Of a stretch of DNA of 64,000 bases, positions 33,897 to 42,785 are shown one piece after another. Made by a program: the position numbers and the translations under genes. This DNA is from Gemmobacter lanyuensis (GTDB lineage Bacteria; Pseudomonadota; Alphaproteobacteria; Rhodobacterales; Rhodobacteraceae): the NCBI RefSeq assembly GCF_014652355.1, contig NZ_BMYQ01000005.1, positions 62,001-126,000 of the forward strand, given 5' to 3'. Under the pieces are notes generated by a model. That model had not been told where the DNA came from, made no database searches, and saw only the letters and a list, made by a program, of their open reading frames with translations. Numbering within the stretch: position 1 is the first letter of the stretch; every line of letters starts with the position of its first letter.

Positions 33897-34685
33897 TTAC
33901 TGCCCCATCTTGTAGTCGAGGAACCACTTCTTGTCCAAGGCGGCAAGGGTGCCGTCGGCCTTCATTGCGGCAATGGCCGCATTGACCGGCGCCACCAGAT
34001 CCGACCCTTTGGGGAAGATGAAGCCGAAATCCTCGGCCCCCAGCTTGTCGCCCACGATCTTCAACCCACCTTCCGAGGCCGCGACATAGCCGTTGCCGCT
34101 GGTGCCGTCCGTCAGCACAAGATCCACATCCCCCGCGCGCAGCGCCTCGACCCCAGCGCCGAAGGTTTCGAACATCTTGATGCGGGGGTTGGCCTCATTC
34201 CCGTCCAGCACCTCGTAGACGCCGACATAGAAGGGCGTGGTGCCGGGCTGTGCCGCCATCAGCAGATCGGGGTTTTCGGCAAAGGATTTGGCATCGGCAA
34301 AGCGGGTTTCATCGCCACGCACCATCATCACCATTTCCGAGCGCATATAGGCGTCCGAGAAATCGACCTGTTCCTTGCGGTCGTCGCGGATGGTGATGCC
34401 GGTCATGCCGATATCATATTGCCCACCTGATACCGCCGGGATCATAGCGTCCCAGCTGGTGTTTTCATAGCTGACGGCCATGTTCAGCCGCTTGGCGATC
34501 TCGGCCATGGCGTCATATTCCCAGCCGACGGCCGCACCACTGGCATCGATGAACTGCAACGGCGGATAGGCGTTTTCGGTCACCACCACCACCTCGCGCC
34601 CGGCCAGATCGGGCAGGCCCTCGGCCAGCGTTGCGGTCGCAGGGGCAGCCAGCAGAAGCGCGGTCAGCGCGACGGTCAGTTTCAT
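33897..34685 (-). CDS. Polar amino-acid ABC transporter substrate-binding protein
   Basis: This is a periplasmic solute-binding protein of family 3 (262 aa) with a Sec signal peptide ([21 protein letters not shown]). The ATG at 34685 has AGGGAG six bases upstream. The mature part has family features such as [25 protein letters not shown] and [23 protein letters not shown], followed by DFSDAYM. It feeds the permease downstream. The ligand is probably an amino acid, but its identity is not readable. It lies 13 bp after the stop of the large adenylation fusion gene, so co-transcription with that gene is possible. Confidence 0.9.
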   Translation of the reverse strand: MKLTVALTALLLAAPATATLAEGLPDLAGREVVVVTENAYPPLQFIDASGAAVGWEYDAMAEIAKRLNMAVSYENTSWDAMIPAVSGGQYDIGMTGITIRDDRKEQVDFSDAYMRSEMVMMVRGDETRFADAKSFAENPDLLMAAQPGTTPFYVGVYEVLDGNEANPRIKMFETFGAGVEALRAGDVDLVLTDGTSGNGYVAASEGGLKIVGDKLGAEDFGFIFPKGSDLVAPVNAAIAAMKADGTLAALDKKWFLDYKMGQ

Positions 34686-34698
34686 CGACATCTCCCTG

Positions 34699-37263
34699 TC
34701 ACAAAGATACCGGGGGACTATGACGCCGGGCCGTGAGGCTGGCAAGCCTCACCCGGCCCCGCAGTAGCGCCCGCTGCCCCGCCGCCAGCGCGATGCCCAG
34801 CCCGATCCCGCCCAGAATGGCCACCAGATCGGCCAGCGGCCCGGTCAGGCCCGGCAGGAACAGCGGCATCAGCCCTTCGGGCACCCAGCGATGGGTAAGA
34901 TAGATGAAGAAGGTGGCCTGCGCGACCGTCACGATCGCCCGCACCAGCGGGCCAGGCAACCGCAGCGCCGGGACGTAAAGCAGCAGGACCGCCGCCACCG
35001 CCAGCCCGCCGTGCTTGATCCAGCCGCCGTACCAGTTGCCCCCCAGGATCGCGGCCCCCGGCATCAGCAGCGCAATCAGCCCCAGCACCAGCCAGTGCTG
35101 TCGCCCCCGCGCCGTGGCGATGCACCACCCCAGCGCACAAAGCCAAAAGACCCAGGGCAGCGTAAAAAGCTGCCGCGCCCCCACATTCCAAAGTGCCAGC
35201 CCCCAGATCCGCAGCGCCACCGCCGCCACCAGGAAGATCAGCCCAAAGCCAAAGGGGTTTCGCCCCGCAAAGCGCCGCACTGGCGGCACCGCAAAGGCCA
35301 GCGCGATGACCGCGATCATCTGCACCCAGACCTCGACGAACCAGTAAAGGTAGGGCAGCATCTGGTGGGTTTCCTGCTCGGTCACGCCAAAGGTGCCCAG
35401 CAGCAAGACCGAGACCCAGGGCACCTGCCCATAGACCAGCGCATAGACCCCCACGACCAGATAATAGGGCACCAGCACGCGCAGCAGCGGCCGGAACACC
35501 CGGCCCCAATCCGCCGCGACCAGCGCGGGCAGCTGAAAGCGCGCGAGGCTCCACCCCATCAGGATGATCATGGCGGCGGCACCGCCCCAGACCGGCCAGT
35601 CGGTCTGATGCTGCACCACCACCGCCAGAATGGCGAGAGCGCGGATCACCGCCTCCATCCCCACCCGCACCCTGCCGCCACGCGGCCGGGAGGTGGTGGG
35701 GGTTTGCAGCGCCTCAAGCTCGGCCAGTGTCAGGCGTTCCCAGCCTTCGGGGACATGGCCAAGGCTGCGTTCCAGAACCAGCGTCATCTCGACATGGCGC
35801 AGGGAATCGCCGCCCAGCCGTTCAAAACTGTCGCGCGGGCCGACGGGATGGGGATAGAAACAGTCCCGCATCGCCTGGCCCAGCCCCTTGGGTGCAACCC
35901 CGGGGGCCTGGCGCAGCGCCGCATAATCCACCTTGCCTGAGGGCAGCCGCGGCAGCGCAGACACAGCGCGGCAGGTCAGGTGGCTGCGCCCCAGCCCCGC
36001 CAAACGCAGGACCAGCGCCTGCAATTCGGCATCCGACAGGCCCGCAGGCACGGGTTCATGCACCACCGTGACCTGCCGGTCATCGCCAAAAACCGCGGCA
36101 GACAGACCGTGGCTTGCCAGCGCCGCCTCCAGCGCATCATGGCCCAGCCGCACGCCACCGATCTTGGAAAACCGCCCCGCGCGCCCCTTGATCCGGAACA
36201 GGCCCGCCGCATCACGCTCCGCCAGATCGTCGGTGTCCAGCTCTGCAAGCTCGGCCCCGCGGGCCAGATCGGCGCGGTCGAAGGCATAGCCCATCATCAC
36301 ATTCGGGCCTTGATAGATCAGCCGCCCGGTCAGACCGGGGGCGGTGATTTCGCGCCCCTTGTCATCACGCAGACGCAGCGTGCCGCCCGGCACGGCCCGC
36401 CCCACGGCATCGGGGTGATCCAGCACCAGATCGGGCGGCAGGATCGCCATGCGCGCCGTGGCCTCGGTCTGGCCATACATGACCACGAACTGCCCGCCCG
36501 CCTTCGCCTGATGACGCGCCCAGCGGGTCACGGCCTCGGGCTCCATCCGCCCGCCCGCCACCGTCATCATCCGCAGCGGCGGCAGCTCGGCTACCCTTTC
36601 CAGCAGACGATAGCTGTGCGGCACCCCGGCAAAGATCGTGCAGCCCGCCGACGCCATGGCCGGGCCAAAACCGTGGCGCTGCACGCTGCCCGGATGCAAC
36701 CAGACCGACCCGCCCACCGCAAGCTGGCTGTTCAGCACTGAAAGCCCATAGGAATAGTGCAAGGGCAGGACCAGCGCCGCCCGATCCTCGGCCTGCAAGG
36801 CCAAGCCGGTGGCAATCTGCGCCGCATTGGCCGCCAGCGCCGCCGCCGAAATCCGCACCGCCTTGCCCGCCCCGGTCGAGCCCGAGGTTAACAAAACAAG
36901 CGCCAGATCCGGATGCACCCGCCCCCCCGGCGCCCGCCCCGGCCGCAAGACCCATTCGCCCCCGACCCGGGCATAGACCCAATCGGGCTGGAACCGCGCC
37001 TCGGCCCCGGCCAGAACCTCGGGCGCATCCGGCGGCATCGCCAGCACTGCATGGCCTGCCCGCAACGCCGCCAGATAGGCGATGATCGCCGCCGGCTCGC
37101 TTGCGAATTCCAGCGCCAGCAGGCCCTTGTCCCCCGGCAATTGCGCGGCAAACGCATCCGCCTGCGCCGCAAGCCCGGCAAAGGTCAGCCCCCCGCCCCC
37201 GGGCAGGATCAACGCCGGGCGATCACCCTGGCGCGCAATCTCTGTGAAAAAAGCAGGGGTCAT
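34699..37263 (-). CDS. Adenylation-carrier-AT3 membrane acyltransferase fusion
   Basis: This is an 854-residue fusion that I cannot match to a named system. Residues 1-450 form an AMP-binding adenylation domain: [10 protein letters not shown] (about 125-134), [10 protein letters not shown] (from 263), [10 protein letters not shown] (363-372) and Lys444 in PSGKVDY. Residues 460-520 form a carrier domain with LGGDSLRH, where Ser487 is the expected phosphopantetheine site. From about 535 to the end there are around ten hydrophobic segments. The first holds Arg541 and His552, the R-x10-H spacing of acyltransferase family 3 (OafA-like) proteins. Predicted action: activate a carboxylic acid, load the carrier, then transfer the group across or at the membrane. 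No condensation or thioesterase domain is present. Confidence 0.85.
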   Translation of the reverse strand: MTPAFFTEIARQGDRPALILPGGGGLTFAGLAAQADAFAAQLPGDKGLLALEFASEPAAIIAYLAALRAGHAVLAMPPDAPEVLAGAEARFQPDWVYARVGGEWVLRPGRAPGGRVHPDLALVLLTSGSTGAGKAVRISAAALAANAAQIATGLALQAEDRAALVLPLHYSYGLSVLNSQLAVGGSVWLHPGSVQRHGFGPAMASAGCTIFAGVPHSYRLLERVAELPPLRMMTVAGGRMEPEAVTRWARHQAKAGGQFVVMYGQTEATARMAILPPDLVLDHPDAVGRAVPGGTLRLRDDKGREITAPGLTGRLIYQGPNVMMGYAFDRADLARGAELAELDTDDLAERDAAGLFRIKGRAGRFSKIGGVRLGHDALEAALASHGLSAAVFGDDRQVTVVHEPVPAGLSDAELQALVLRLAGLGRSHLTCRAVSALPRLPSGKVDYAALRQAPGVAPKGLGQAMRDCFYPHPVGPRDSFERLGGDSLRHVEMTLVLERSLGHVPEGWERLTLAELEALQTPTTSRPRGGRVRVGMEAVIRALAILAVVVQHQTDWPVWGGAAAMIILMGWSLARFQLPALVAADWGRVFRPLLRVLVPYYLVVGVYALVYGQVPWVSVLLLGTFGVTEQETHQMLPYLYWFVEVWVQMIAVIALAFAVPPVRRFAGRNPFGFGLIFLVAAVALRIWGLALWNVGARQLFTLPWVFWLCALGWCIATARGRQHWLVLGLIALLMPGAAILGGNWYGGWIKHGGLAVAAVLLLYVPALRLPGPLVRAIVTVAQATFFIYLTHRWVPEGLMPLFLPGLTGPLADLVAILGGIGLGIALAAGQRALLRGRVRLASLTARRHSPPVSL

Positions 37264-37333
37264 CGGGGCCTCGCGTTTGCGCCCACCTAGCGTTCCCGAC
37301 TATTTTCGTCAAACAAAAAACCAAGTGAAAATG

Positions 37334-38371
37334 TCAACCATGCGTGACCCCACAAACCGGGCATTCCGGCCGGGGGCGCAGGGCAATCACCCGCGTCTCG
37401 GCATAAAGCGCATCATGGATCATCAGCCGCCCGGCCAGCGTCTGGCCCGCCCCGGTCAGATGCTTGACCGCCTCCATCGCAAGGATCGACCCGATCACCC
37501 CCGGCAAAGGCGCAGCGACCCCCGCCTCGGCACAGGTCGGCACCATGCCCGGCGCGGGACGCTGCGGAAAGACGCATTGGTAGCAGGGCGCCCCCGCCGC
37601 AGGATGATAAAGCGACACCTGCCCCTCCCACTGCGTGATGGCCCCCGCCAGCAGCGGCTTGCCCAGCTCCACCGCGACCCGGTTCACCAGATAGCGCGTG
37701 TCGAAATTGTCCGTCCCGTCGATGATCAGGTCATACTCCGCCATCAGAGCCGCGGCATCTGCCTCGGTCAACCGCCGCTGATAGGGCCGCACCTCGACAA
37801 AGGGGTTCAGCGCGCGCATCGCCTCGGCCGCGGAATGGACCTTGGGCATGCCGATCCCCTGATCGCGGTGGATGATCTGGCGCTGCAGGTTCGAAGTGTC
37901 GACCAGATCGTCATCGACAACCCCGATGGTGCCAACCCCCGCCGCCGCAAGGTAAAGACAGGCCGGGCTGCCCAGCCCCCCGGCGCCGATCACCAAAACC
38001 CGCGCGGCCTTCAACCGCTTCTGCCCCGGCCCGCCAATCTCGCGCAGCAGGATATGGCGGGCATAGCGGTTCAGCTCCGCCTCACGGAACGTCCCCGCAA
38101 CCGGCGCAGCCTCACCCGGCGCACCACGCCGCCGCAACCGCCGCAGCAAGGCGCCATAGCCCAGCACCGCCGCCGAAACGCCGCCAAGGACCAGCAGACC
38201 CCGCGGATCGCCCCCGAGCGCCGCGCGCATCCCCCCCTCCGGCAGCACGAACAGCGCCGAAACCGCCACCGCCCAAAACCCTGCCATCAGCGCAAGCCGC
38301 AGCGCCACCGGCACCCGCATCGCCCAGCCGATCCCCCAGATCACCGCAAAGATCAGCAGCAGCACCCCCAT
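37334..38371 (-). CDS. moeB: MoeB/ThiF-type E1-like adenylyltransferase with membrane N-terminus
   Basis: This is an E1-like ATP-dependent adenylyltransferase (345 aa) that adenylates the C-terminus of a ubiquitin-like sulfur carrier (MoaD or ThiS). The catalytic part starts at about residue 90 (YARHILLREIGGPGQKRL, VLVIGAGGLGSP). It has the conserved RQIIHRDQGIGMPK stretch, IDGTDNFDTRYLVN, and zinc cysteines in CYQC and CPVC. Unlike E. coli MoeB (about 249 aa) it has some 85 extra N-terminal residues with two or three hydrophobic segments, so membrane attachment is predicted. Its start shares bases with the dut stop (TGATG). MoeB versus ThiF cannot be separated from the sequence alone. Confidence 0.87.
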   Translation of the reverse strand: MGVLLLIFAVIWGIGWAMRVPVALRLALMAGFWAVAVSALFVLPEGGMRAALGGDPRGLLVLGGVSAAVLGYGALLRRLRRRGAPGEAAPVAGTFREAELNRYARHILLREIGGPGQKRLKAARVLVIGAGGLGSPACLYLAAAGVGTIGVVDDDLVDTSNLQRQIIHRDQGIGMPKVHSAAEAMRALNPFVEVRPYQRRLTEADAAALMAEYDLIIDGTDNFDTRYLVNRVAVELGKPLLAGAITQWEGQVSLYHPAAGAPCYQCVFPQRPAPGMVPTCAEAGVAAPLPGVIGSILAMEAVKHLTGAGQTLAGRLMIHDALYAETRVIALRPRPECPVCGVTHG

Positions 38372-38838
38372 CAGCGCCGCCCCGTCGACCCAAAGCCGCC
38401 CTCGCCGCGCTCCGTCTCCCCCAGACGGTCCACCACGGCAAAGCGCACCTGAACCACCGGTGCGACGATCATCTGGGCGATGCGGTCCCCATGCTGGATG
38501 GTATAGGGCTCGGCCCCCAGATTGATCAGCGCCACCCCCAAAGGCCCGCGATAATCGCTGTCGATGGTCCCGGGCGTATTGGGCAAGGTGATCCCATGCT
38601 TGGTCGCCAAACCAGACCGCGGCCGGATCTGCATCTCATAGCCCTGCGGAATCTCGACCCGCAGCCCCGTCGGCACGATCCGCCGCTCCATCGGCGCCAG
38701 TGTCACCCCGGACGCGCGCAGTTCCGGCGGAAGATTGGCCCGCAGGTCGGCCCCCGCCGCACCCGGCGTCTCGTAAGCGGGCAAGGGCAGATCGCGGTCC
38801 GCCCCGTCTTCCCACAAAATCCGCAGCTCCGGTGCCAT
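38371..38838 (-). CDS. dut: dUTP diphosphatase (trimeric dUTPase)
   Basis: dUTPase hydrolyses dUTP to dUMP and pyrophosphate, keeping uracil out of DNA and supplying dTMP synthesis. The 155-aa protein has all five trimeric motifs: GAAGADLRA (motif 1), [13 protein letters not shown] (2), [13 protein letters not shown] (3), [12 protein letters not shown] (4) and the C-terminal [10 protein letters not shown] (5). The start at 38838 has GGGGAGGG upstream. The stop overlaps moeB. The frequent alphaproteobacterial pairing with coaBC is not present; a repeat and the fructose operon lie upstream instead. Confidence 0.96.
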   Translation of the reverse strand: MAPELRILWEDGADRDLPLPAYETPGAAGADLRANLPPELRASGVTLAPMERRIVPTGLRVEIPQGYEMQIRPRSGLATKHGITLPNTPGTIDSDYRGPLGVALINLGAEPYTIQHGDRIAQMIVAPVVQVRFAVVDRLGETERGEGGFGSTGRR

Positions 38839-38902
38839 GGCGCCCTCCCCTTTTCCCTGTTCATGGAACGCGCCGCGCCCCAAGACAAGCCCCGGCTGCG
38901 GG

Positions 38903-38972
38903 CATTTTCTGTCTCTAAATATCCTCAGGGGGTGAATTGGCCAAAGGCCAAGAGGGGGCGTGAACGCCCCCT
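38903..38972 (-). repeat. Dispersed GC-hairpin/GGATATTT repeat, copy 6
   Basis: Minus-strand order: hairpin AGGGGGCG-TTCA-CGCCCCCT (38953-38972), a second hairpin TTGGCC-TTT-GGCCAA (38937-38951), then CCCCCTGAGGATATTTAGAG with a GACAGAAAATG tail as in copies 2 and 3. It starts 2 bp after the frcK stop and may terminate the frc operon. Confidence 0.8.
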
Positions 38973-38974
38973 GC

Positions 38975-39580
38975 CTACCGCACCACGATCTCTGCGGCCA
39001 CCGACTCGCGGACCACGCGCCGCGCATTGGGAATGTCGTTGGAAAGCGCACGCAGGCGCGCGGCCTCGGGCGTATGGTCGAAATCGATCCAGCGCTGGAT
39101 CAGACGCCGTTCCAGTTCGGCCTCGGGCACATCCAGCGCGATGGTCAGGTCATAAAAGGCCCGCGCTTCCGCCCATGGGGTAGCATCAAGCAAAAGGTAA
39201 TTCCCCTCGACGATCAGGATCCGATCCTCCGGCCCCACCACGTCGCCCCCTGCCCGCGCCAGATCAAGGCTGCGGTCAAAGATCGGGATCACCACCTCGG
39301 GCTCGACCGTCAGGCGCTGCACCAGATGGACGAACCCCTTGGCATCGAAACTCTCGGGGCAGCCCTTCCGGGCGATCAGACCGCGTGCCTCAAGCACAGG
39401 ATTGTCCAGATGGAACCCATCCATCGGCACCACCCGCGCGCCCGCGCCAAGTTCGGCCACCAGCGTCGCGGCGAGCGTCGATTTGCCTGCCCCCGGCGCA
39501 CCAGCAAGGGCGGTGATGAACCGCCCCTGCTTTGCCGTCGCCCGGCGACGGATGTCTTCTGCCAGCGCCTGCGGCGTCAT
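38975..39580 (-). CDS. frcK: FrcK-like sugar kinase (P-loop nucleoside/fructose kinase family)
   Basis: This is a small P-loop kinase (201 aa) of the type found at the end of frcBCAK operons. Walker [11 protein letters not shown] is at about residue 27-36, and the mid-region has the DGFHLDN stretch common to uridine/pantothenate kinase relatives. The likely role is phosphorylation of imported fructose, which lets a transport system without a PTS feed central metabolism. The start overlaps the frcA stop (ATGA), so it is translationally coupled to the transporter. Kinase substrate is inferred from operon position, since the P-loop family covers several substrates. Confidence 0.83.
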   Translation of the reverse strand: MTPQALAEDIRRRATAKQGRFITALAGAPGAGKSTLAATLVAELGAGARVVPMDGFHLDNPVLEARGLIARKGCPESFDAKGFVHLVQRLTVEPEVVIPIFDRSLDLARAGGDVVGPEDRILIVEGNYLLLDATPWAEARAFYDLTIALDVPEAELERRLIQRWIDFDHTPEAARLRALSNDIPNARRVVRESVAAEIVVR

Positions 39581-40362
39581 ACCGGCTCCGTCACGCCCTC
39601 GGGCAGCTTCGCCCCGGTCATGAAGGCCACCGCATCCGACATGCTGTAATCCTGCGGACGGATGACGCAGAGCCTGCGCCCCAGACGGTGGATATGGATG
39701 CGGTCCGCGACCTCGAACACGTGGGGCATGTTGTGGCTGATCAGGATGATCGGGATGCCCCGCGCCCGCACATCACGGATCAGCTCCAGAACCCGGCGGC
39801 TTTCCTTGACGCCCAGCGCCGCCGTCGGTTCGTCAAGGATCACCACCTTCGACCCGAAGGCCGCCGCGCGGGCCACGGCCACACCCTGGCGCTGACCACC
39901 CGAAAGCGTCTCGACCGCCTGGTTGATGTCTTGGATGGTCATCAGGCCAAGCTCGGACAATTTCTGCCGTGCAAAGGCCTCCATCCGCGGGCGATCCATC
40001 TGGCGGAAGACCTGCCCCATGATGCCCGGCTTGCGCCACTCGCGGCCAAGGAACATGTTGTCCGCGATCGACAGCGCGGGCGACATGGCCAGGTTCTGAT
40101 AGACCGTCTCGATGCCCGCGTGGCGCGCATCATCCGGGCTGCGGAAATTGACCGGCTTGCCGTCCAGCTCGATCGTGCCGTGGTCGGGGGTCACGGCCCC
40201 CGACAGCGCCTTGATCAGCGTGGACTTGCCCGCACCGTTGTCGCCGATCACGGCCAGAATCTCGCCCGGCATCAGATCGAAGTCGGACCCGTTGATGGCA
40301 ACCACGGTGCCGTAGCGCTTCATCAGGCCGCGGGCCTTCAGGATCGGTTGAACATCGGTCAT
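39577..40362 (-). CDS. frcA: FrcA, sugar ABC transporter ATP-binding protein
   Basis: This is a single-domain sugar ABC ATPase (261 aa). Most CUT2 ATPases are two-domain (about 500 aa); the one-domain form is characteristic of FrcA. Motifs are Walker A GDNGAGKST, signature LSGGQRQGVAVA, Walker B VVILDEPTAALG and the H-loop HNMP. Start ATG at 40362 overlaps the stop of the permease gene; its own stop overlaps the frcK start. It supplies the energy for fructose-type sugar import through FrcC. Confidence 0.93.
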   Translation of the reverse strand: MTDVQPILKARGLMKRYGTVVAINGSDFDLMPGEILAVIGDNGAGKSTLIKALSGAVTPDHGTIELDGKPVNFRSPDDARHAGIETVYQNLAMSPALSIADNMFLGREWRKPGIMGQVFRQMDRPRMEAFARQKLSELGLMTIQDINQAVETLSGGQRQGVAVARAAAFGSKVVILDEPTAALGVKESRRVLELIRDVRARGIPIILISHNMPHVFEVADRIHIHRLGRRLCVIRPQDYSMSDAVAFMTGAKLPEGVTEPV

Positions 40363-41438
40363 TGCGAAGCCCTCCGCAGCGATTGGTCCAAGGCAACGGC
40401 GATGATCACAAGGCACCCGGCCGCGAACATCTGCCAATAGTCATCCACACCTGCCAACGACAGGCCGGTGGTGAAGACCTGCACGATGAAGGCCCCCAGA
40501 ACCGACCCGACGATCGACCCACGCCCGCCAAAGAGCGATGTGCCGCCAATCACCACGGCTGTGATGGATGCCAGGTTCACCGTCTCGAAGCTGATCGGTG
40601 ACACAGATCCGACACGCCCGATGGCGATCCAGGCTGCGAAACCACAGATCAGACCCGCCACCGCATAGACCGAAATCAGCGTGCGGCTGACATTGATCCC
40701 CGACAGCATCGCCGCATCCGGGTCATCCCCGATGGCATGAACATGGCGCCCCCATGCGGTATGGTTCAGAACATACCACAGCACCGCCGCCAGCACGATC
40801 AGCATGATGCCGCCGTAAAGGATCGAGGCACCGCCGATATTGAAGCCCTTGCCGAACCAAAGCAGGTTCGCGGCTTTTTCCTCGATGTCCGCGTTACGGA
40901 TCGATTCCGACTGCGAATACCAAAGCTTCAGCGCCCGGAAGATCGAGAAGGTGCCCAGCGTCACGATGAAGGGCGGCAGTTTCAGACGCGCCACCAGCAC
41001 GCCGTTCACCAGCCCCATCAGCGCACCAAAGGCCATGCCGATCAGTACCGCCAGCCACACCGGGAACCCGGCATAGACCGCGAGATTGCCCATGATGAGC
41101 GAGGACAGCACCAGAATCTCGCCCACCGACAGGTCAATCCCCGCCGTCAGGATCACCAGCGTCTGCGCAAGCGCCACGAAGCCCGTGACCGTCACCTGCT
41201 TGAGGATGGTCGAAAGCGCACCGATCTGGAGGAAGCGGTCGGCAATGATGCCGAAAGCGAGGATCGAAATCAGCAGCACCAGCGCCGGGATCAGCGTCGG
41301 GTTCTTCCGCAGGGCGGATCTGATCCGATGCGACAGCGTCTGGTCATCCTTTTCAAAGCTTGCCACGGCGGTATCGGCCTTGGTCAGCACTGCTTCGTAA
41401 TCGGAAATCGTTTTGGTTGGTGCGTCGTCCGTGCTCAT
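40359..41438 (-). CDS. frcC: FrcC, sugar ABC transporter permease
   Basis: This is a CUT2-family (ribose/fructose type) permease (359 aa) with about eight to ten hydrophobic segments. Family stretches include AGIDLSVGEILVLSS in the middle (residues about 125-140), a conserved VNGVLVARLKLPPFIVTLGT and the C-terminal AVVIGGTSLFGGRGS loop. The start codon at 41438 is preceded by AGATGCCCCCTGTTCCG in plus orientation, giving CGGAACAGGGGGCATCTGCGGCG before ATG in the gene's strand. Between it and the frcB stop lie two tandem hairpins (41475-41520). Confidence 0.93.
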   Translation of the reverse strand: MSTDDAPTKTISDYEAVLTKADTAVASFEKDDQTLSHRIRSALRKNPTLIPALVLLISILAFGIIADRFLQIGALSTILKQVTVTGFVALAQTLVILTAGIDLSVGEILVLSSLIMGNLAVYAGFPVWLAVLIGMAFGALMGLVNGVLVARLKLPPFIVTLGTFSIFRALKLWYSQSESIRNADIEEKAANLLWFGKGFNIGGASILYGGIMLIVLAAVLWYVLNHTAWGRHVHAIGDDPDAAMLSGINVSRTLISVYAVAGLICGFAAWIAIGRVGSVSPISFETVNLASITAVVIGGTSLFGGRGSIVGSVLGAFIVQVFTTGLSLAGVDDYWQMFAAGCLVIIAVALDQSLRRASQ

Positions 41439-41474
41439 CGCCGCAGATGCCCCCTGTTCCGGTGAAAATGGGAA

Positions 41475-41520
41475 CGGCAGCCGAAGCTGCCGGAGAAGAG
41501 GGGCGGCCCCGCGGCCGCCC
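41475..41520 (-). promoter_or_regulatory. Tandem hairpins between frcB and frcC
   Basis: Two adjacent inverted repeats lie in the 110-bp frcB-frcC gap. The first, on the coding strand CGGCAGC-TTCG-GCTGCCG (41475-41492), has the very stable C(UUCG)G tetraloop. The second is GGGCGGCC-GCGG-GGCCGCCC (41501-41520). Hairpins like these between a binding-protein gene and a permease gene commonly protect the upstream mRNA or reduce expression of the downstream gene. No T-tract follows, so full termination is not indicated. Confidence 0.65.
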
Positions 41521-41548
41521 GTCCAGCGTTCAGGTGGTCAGACCGGGA

Positions 41549-42556
41549 TCAGCCCCAGCACAGCTCCAGACCTTTGGCCGAGTCGATCGAGGGCACGCCT
41601 TCGACCGGCTTGTCGGTGACAAGGTTCACACCGGTATTGAAGAAGTTCAGACCTTCCGAAGCGGAGGGCTTGGTGCCATCCTTGACGAAAGCGGCGATCG
41701 CTTCAACGCCCTTCGAGGCCATATCCAGCGGATATTGCTGCGAAGTCGCGCCGATCACGCCGGCCTTGACGTTTTCAACACCCGGGCAGCCGCCATCGAC
41801 CGAAACGATCAGGGCTTCCTTGCCCGCGGCCTTCAGCGCCTGGAAGGCACCTTCGGCGGCCGGTTCGTTGATGGTGTAGACCACGTTGATATCCGGGTCT
41901 TTGGCCAGCAGGGTTTCCATCGCGCGCTGACCGCCCTCGGGGTTCGCATCCGAGGATTCGTGGCCGATGACGCGCGGGTCGGTTTCCGAACCCATCACGG
42001 TCAGATCCGGCACTTCGATGCCGAAGCCAACAAGGAAGCCGGTATCACGGGCCACGTCGACCGAGATGTTGTCCTTGTTGATGTCCAGCATGGCGATCTT
42101 GGCCTCGGCAGCCTTGTCACCCAGCTGGGCCTTGGCCCAGGCACCGATCAGCTTGCCAGCTTCGAAGTTGTCGGTGGCAAAGGTCATGTCCTGCGCTTCG
42201 GCATCACCCAGGGGCGTGTCCAGCGCGATGACCAGCAGGCCGGCGGCGCGGGCGTCTTTCAGCGCCGGAGCGACCGAGTCATTCGAGGCGGTGATCAGGA
42301 TGCCTTTGGCGCCAGCGGCAACACAGTTTTCGATGGCGGTGATCTGCGGGGCCGCGTCGCCATCTTTTTCACCGGCATAGGCCTGGAAATCCATGCCCAG
42401 CTCTTTCGCCTTGGCCTCGGCACCCTCTTTCATCTTCACAAAGAAGGGGTTCGAGTTGTTCTTGGTGATGAGACACACAAGATCGCCGGCCGATGCGGTG
42501 CCAGCCATCAGGGCAAGCGCGGCTGCACCCAGCAGGGCGGTGGTCTTCAGTTTCAT
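41549..42556 (-). CDS. frcB: FrcB, sugar ABC transporter periplasmic binding protein
   Basis: This is a periplasmic sugar-binding protein of the ribose/fructose type (335 aa). The ATG at 42556 has GGGAGG seven bases upstream; an ATG two codons earlier abuts that site. Signal peptide is [24 protein letters not shown]. The mature protein shows the periplasmic-binding fold with [21 protein letters not shown], the [10 protein letters not shown] loop, an ALDTPLGD stretch and [12 protein letters not shown]. It is the first gene of frcBCAK. The fructose assignment follows from the whole operon order; ribose, mannose or xylose transport remains possible for such proteins. Confidence 0.9.
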   Translation of the reverse strand: MKLKTTALLGAAALALMAGTASAGDLVCLITKNNSNPFFVKMKEGAEAKAKELGMDFQAYAGEKDGDAAPQITAIENCVAAGAKGILITASNDSVAPALKDARAAGLLVIALDTPLGDAEAQDMTFATDNFEAGKLIGAWAKAQLGDKAAEAKIAMLDINKDNISVDVARDTGFLVGFGIEVPDLTVMGSETDPRVIGHESSDANPEGGQRAMETLLAKDPDINVVYTINEPAAEGAFQALKAAGKEALIVSVDGGCPGVENVKAGVIGATSQQYPLDMASKGVEAIAAFVKDGTKPSASEGLNFFNTGVNLVTDKPVEGVPSIDSAKGLELCWG

Positions 42557-42785
42557 TGTCATTCCTCCCAAGGAAAAGGGGGTCGTTGCCCCCCCGGTTC
42601 AAGCTGTGGCGCCCAAGCTCCCAACCCGGCGTCGGGGGTCAGATGACCCGATTCGCACCAAATCGTCAAGATAAATAAATCACTCTGATTTAGTATTGAC
42701 ACCTCGCCCAATCAGGCATCACTTTGCGAAATACTGCGCCAGAAACGGGCGTCGGGCACGAATCTTACAAAAGGAGCGGAAAAAG
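42557..42785. promoter_or_regulatory. frcB-fucU divergent regulatory region with perfect 7-3-7 palindrome
   Basis: These 229 bp between divergent transcripts carry the perfect palindrome TAAATCA-CTC-TGATTTA (42676-42692) in an AT-rich island. On the + strand TTGACA follows at 42696-42701; on the - strand TTGACG (42669-42664) lies on the other side, so the palindrome sits between two divergent -35 candidates. The -10 hexamers are weak on both strands. A GGGTC-AGAT-GACCC inverted repeat (42636-42649) lies in the frcB leader. The palindrome is a good operator candidate for the ROK regulator FrcR encoded at 43283. Confidence 0.7.

Noticed and set aside
34699-37263. Ordinary NRPS module or acyl-CoA synthetase
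   Set aside because: There is no condensation, thioesterase or CoA-specific C-terminal arrangement; a carrier domain is followed directly by a polytopic acyltransferase-type domain.
34699-37263. Direct equivalence with D-alanine activation (DltABC)
   Set aside because: The adenylation domain lacks the Asp expected for binding an alpha-amino group, and the membrane part has the AT3 R-x10-H pattern rather than an MBOAT one, so only the layout is similar.
17621-38972. CRISPR array or tandem repeat
   Set aside because: The six repeat copies are scattered over 21 kb between genes, with no regular spacers and no cas genes.
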